Of a stretch of DNA of 13,569 nt, positions 13,498 to 13,569 are shown piece after piece. The translations under genes and the position numbers were made by a program. The first letter of the stretch is position 1; every line of letters begins with the position of its first letter. Source of the stretch: a bacterium (lineage in GTDB: Bacteria; Chloroflexota; Dormibacteria; UBA8260; Bog-877); contig JAKABA010000096.1 of the NCBI GenBank assembly GCA_021802115.1, positions 1 through 13,569 on the forward strand, read 5' to 3'. The notes beneath the pieces are model-generated. The model worked only from the letters and a program-made list of their open reading frames with translations. It did no database searches and was not told the origin of the DNA.

Positions 13498-13569
13498 ATG
13501 GAGACAGATGCTTTGGTCGCGGCCCGACATCAAGCTCTCGAAGGGTTCCTGGACGAGCGTCAGCGTCGA
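13498..13569 (+). CDS. 5' end of an unidentified gene, cut by the window edge
   Basis: Twenty-four codons are present, beginning METDALVAARHQALEGFLDERQ, hydrophilic and probably helical. There is no stop before the edge. A near-consensus promoter ends 6 nt before the ATG. It diverges from the membrane protein-dnaG-rpoD operon across 271 bp of intergenic DNA. Too little remains to name a family. Confidence 0.6.
   Translation, partial: METDALVAARHQALEGFLDERQRR

Overview
This is a GC-rich bacterial chromosomal segment with no recognisable mobile element, phage gene or CRISPR. The housekeeping anchors are dnaG and rpoD, adjacent and on the same strand, plus a tRNA-Asn. The short primary sigma factor (about 368 aa) with a recognisable region 1.1 and a C-terminus ending in LKDYLE looks more like Chloroflexota, Dormibacterota or Bacillota than the longer actinobacterial SigA/HrdB. 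Several small membrane proteins and the HTH-MFS pair look actinobacteria-like from memory. A GC-rich Terrabacteria lineage such as Chloroflexota/Dormibacterota is my best guess; the sequence alone does not settle it.

Layout. (1) 1-125: left edge, no confident gene, a strong hairpin just past the BrkB-family gene. (2) 126-3227: a YihY/BrkB-type membrane protein (minus) diverging from a two-gene ABC-2 exporter operon (plus, ATPase then permease, stop and start sharing one base). (3) 3317-4360: an NAD(P)-binding epimerase/reductase (minus) with its own promoter. (4) 4547-6422: an ArsR/HTH_20-type regulator followed after 1 nt by an MFS exporter (both minus), with two matching palindromes over the regulator's promoter. 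(5) 6540-6932: a small three-helix membrane protein (plus). (6) 7132-7692: an unrecognised membrane protein (minus). (7) 7693-8461: a 19-bp perfect hairpin, tRNA-Asn (minus), and a 490-bp stretch without a confident gene. (8) 8462-13226: an apparent four-gene minus-strand operon: a conserved-looking membrane protein with a HIHH motif, an HTH-linker-coiled-coil protein, dnaG and rpoD. (9) 13498 to the right edge: the first 24 codons of an unidentified plus-strand gene.

The most interesting cross-cutting signal is a repeated start architecture. At seven first-of-unit genes a TANNNT -10 hexamer lies only 6-7 nt before the start codon, in the best cases with a TTGNNN-like -35 sixteen or seventeen nt further upstream. 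That predicts leaderless mRNAs. Two internal operon genes (the HTH-coiled-coil gene and rpoD) instead have Shine-Dalgarno sequences. The window therefore appears to mix leaderless initiation at promoters with SD-led initiation inside operons.

The most novel candidate gene association is the dnaG-rpoD operon headed by two uncharacterised proteins: a HIHH membrane protein and a protein joining an N-terminal MerR/excisionase-like HTH to a C-terminal coiled coil through a long acidic, Pro/Ala-rich linker. No complete new defence or mobile system could be supported.
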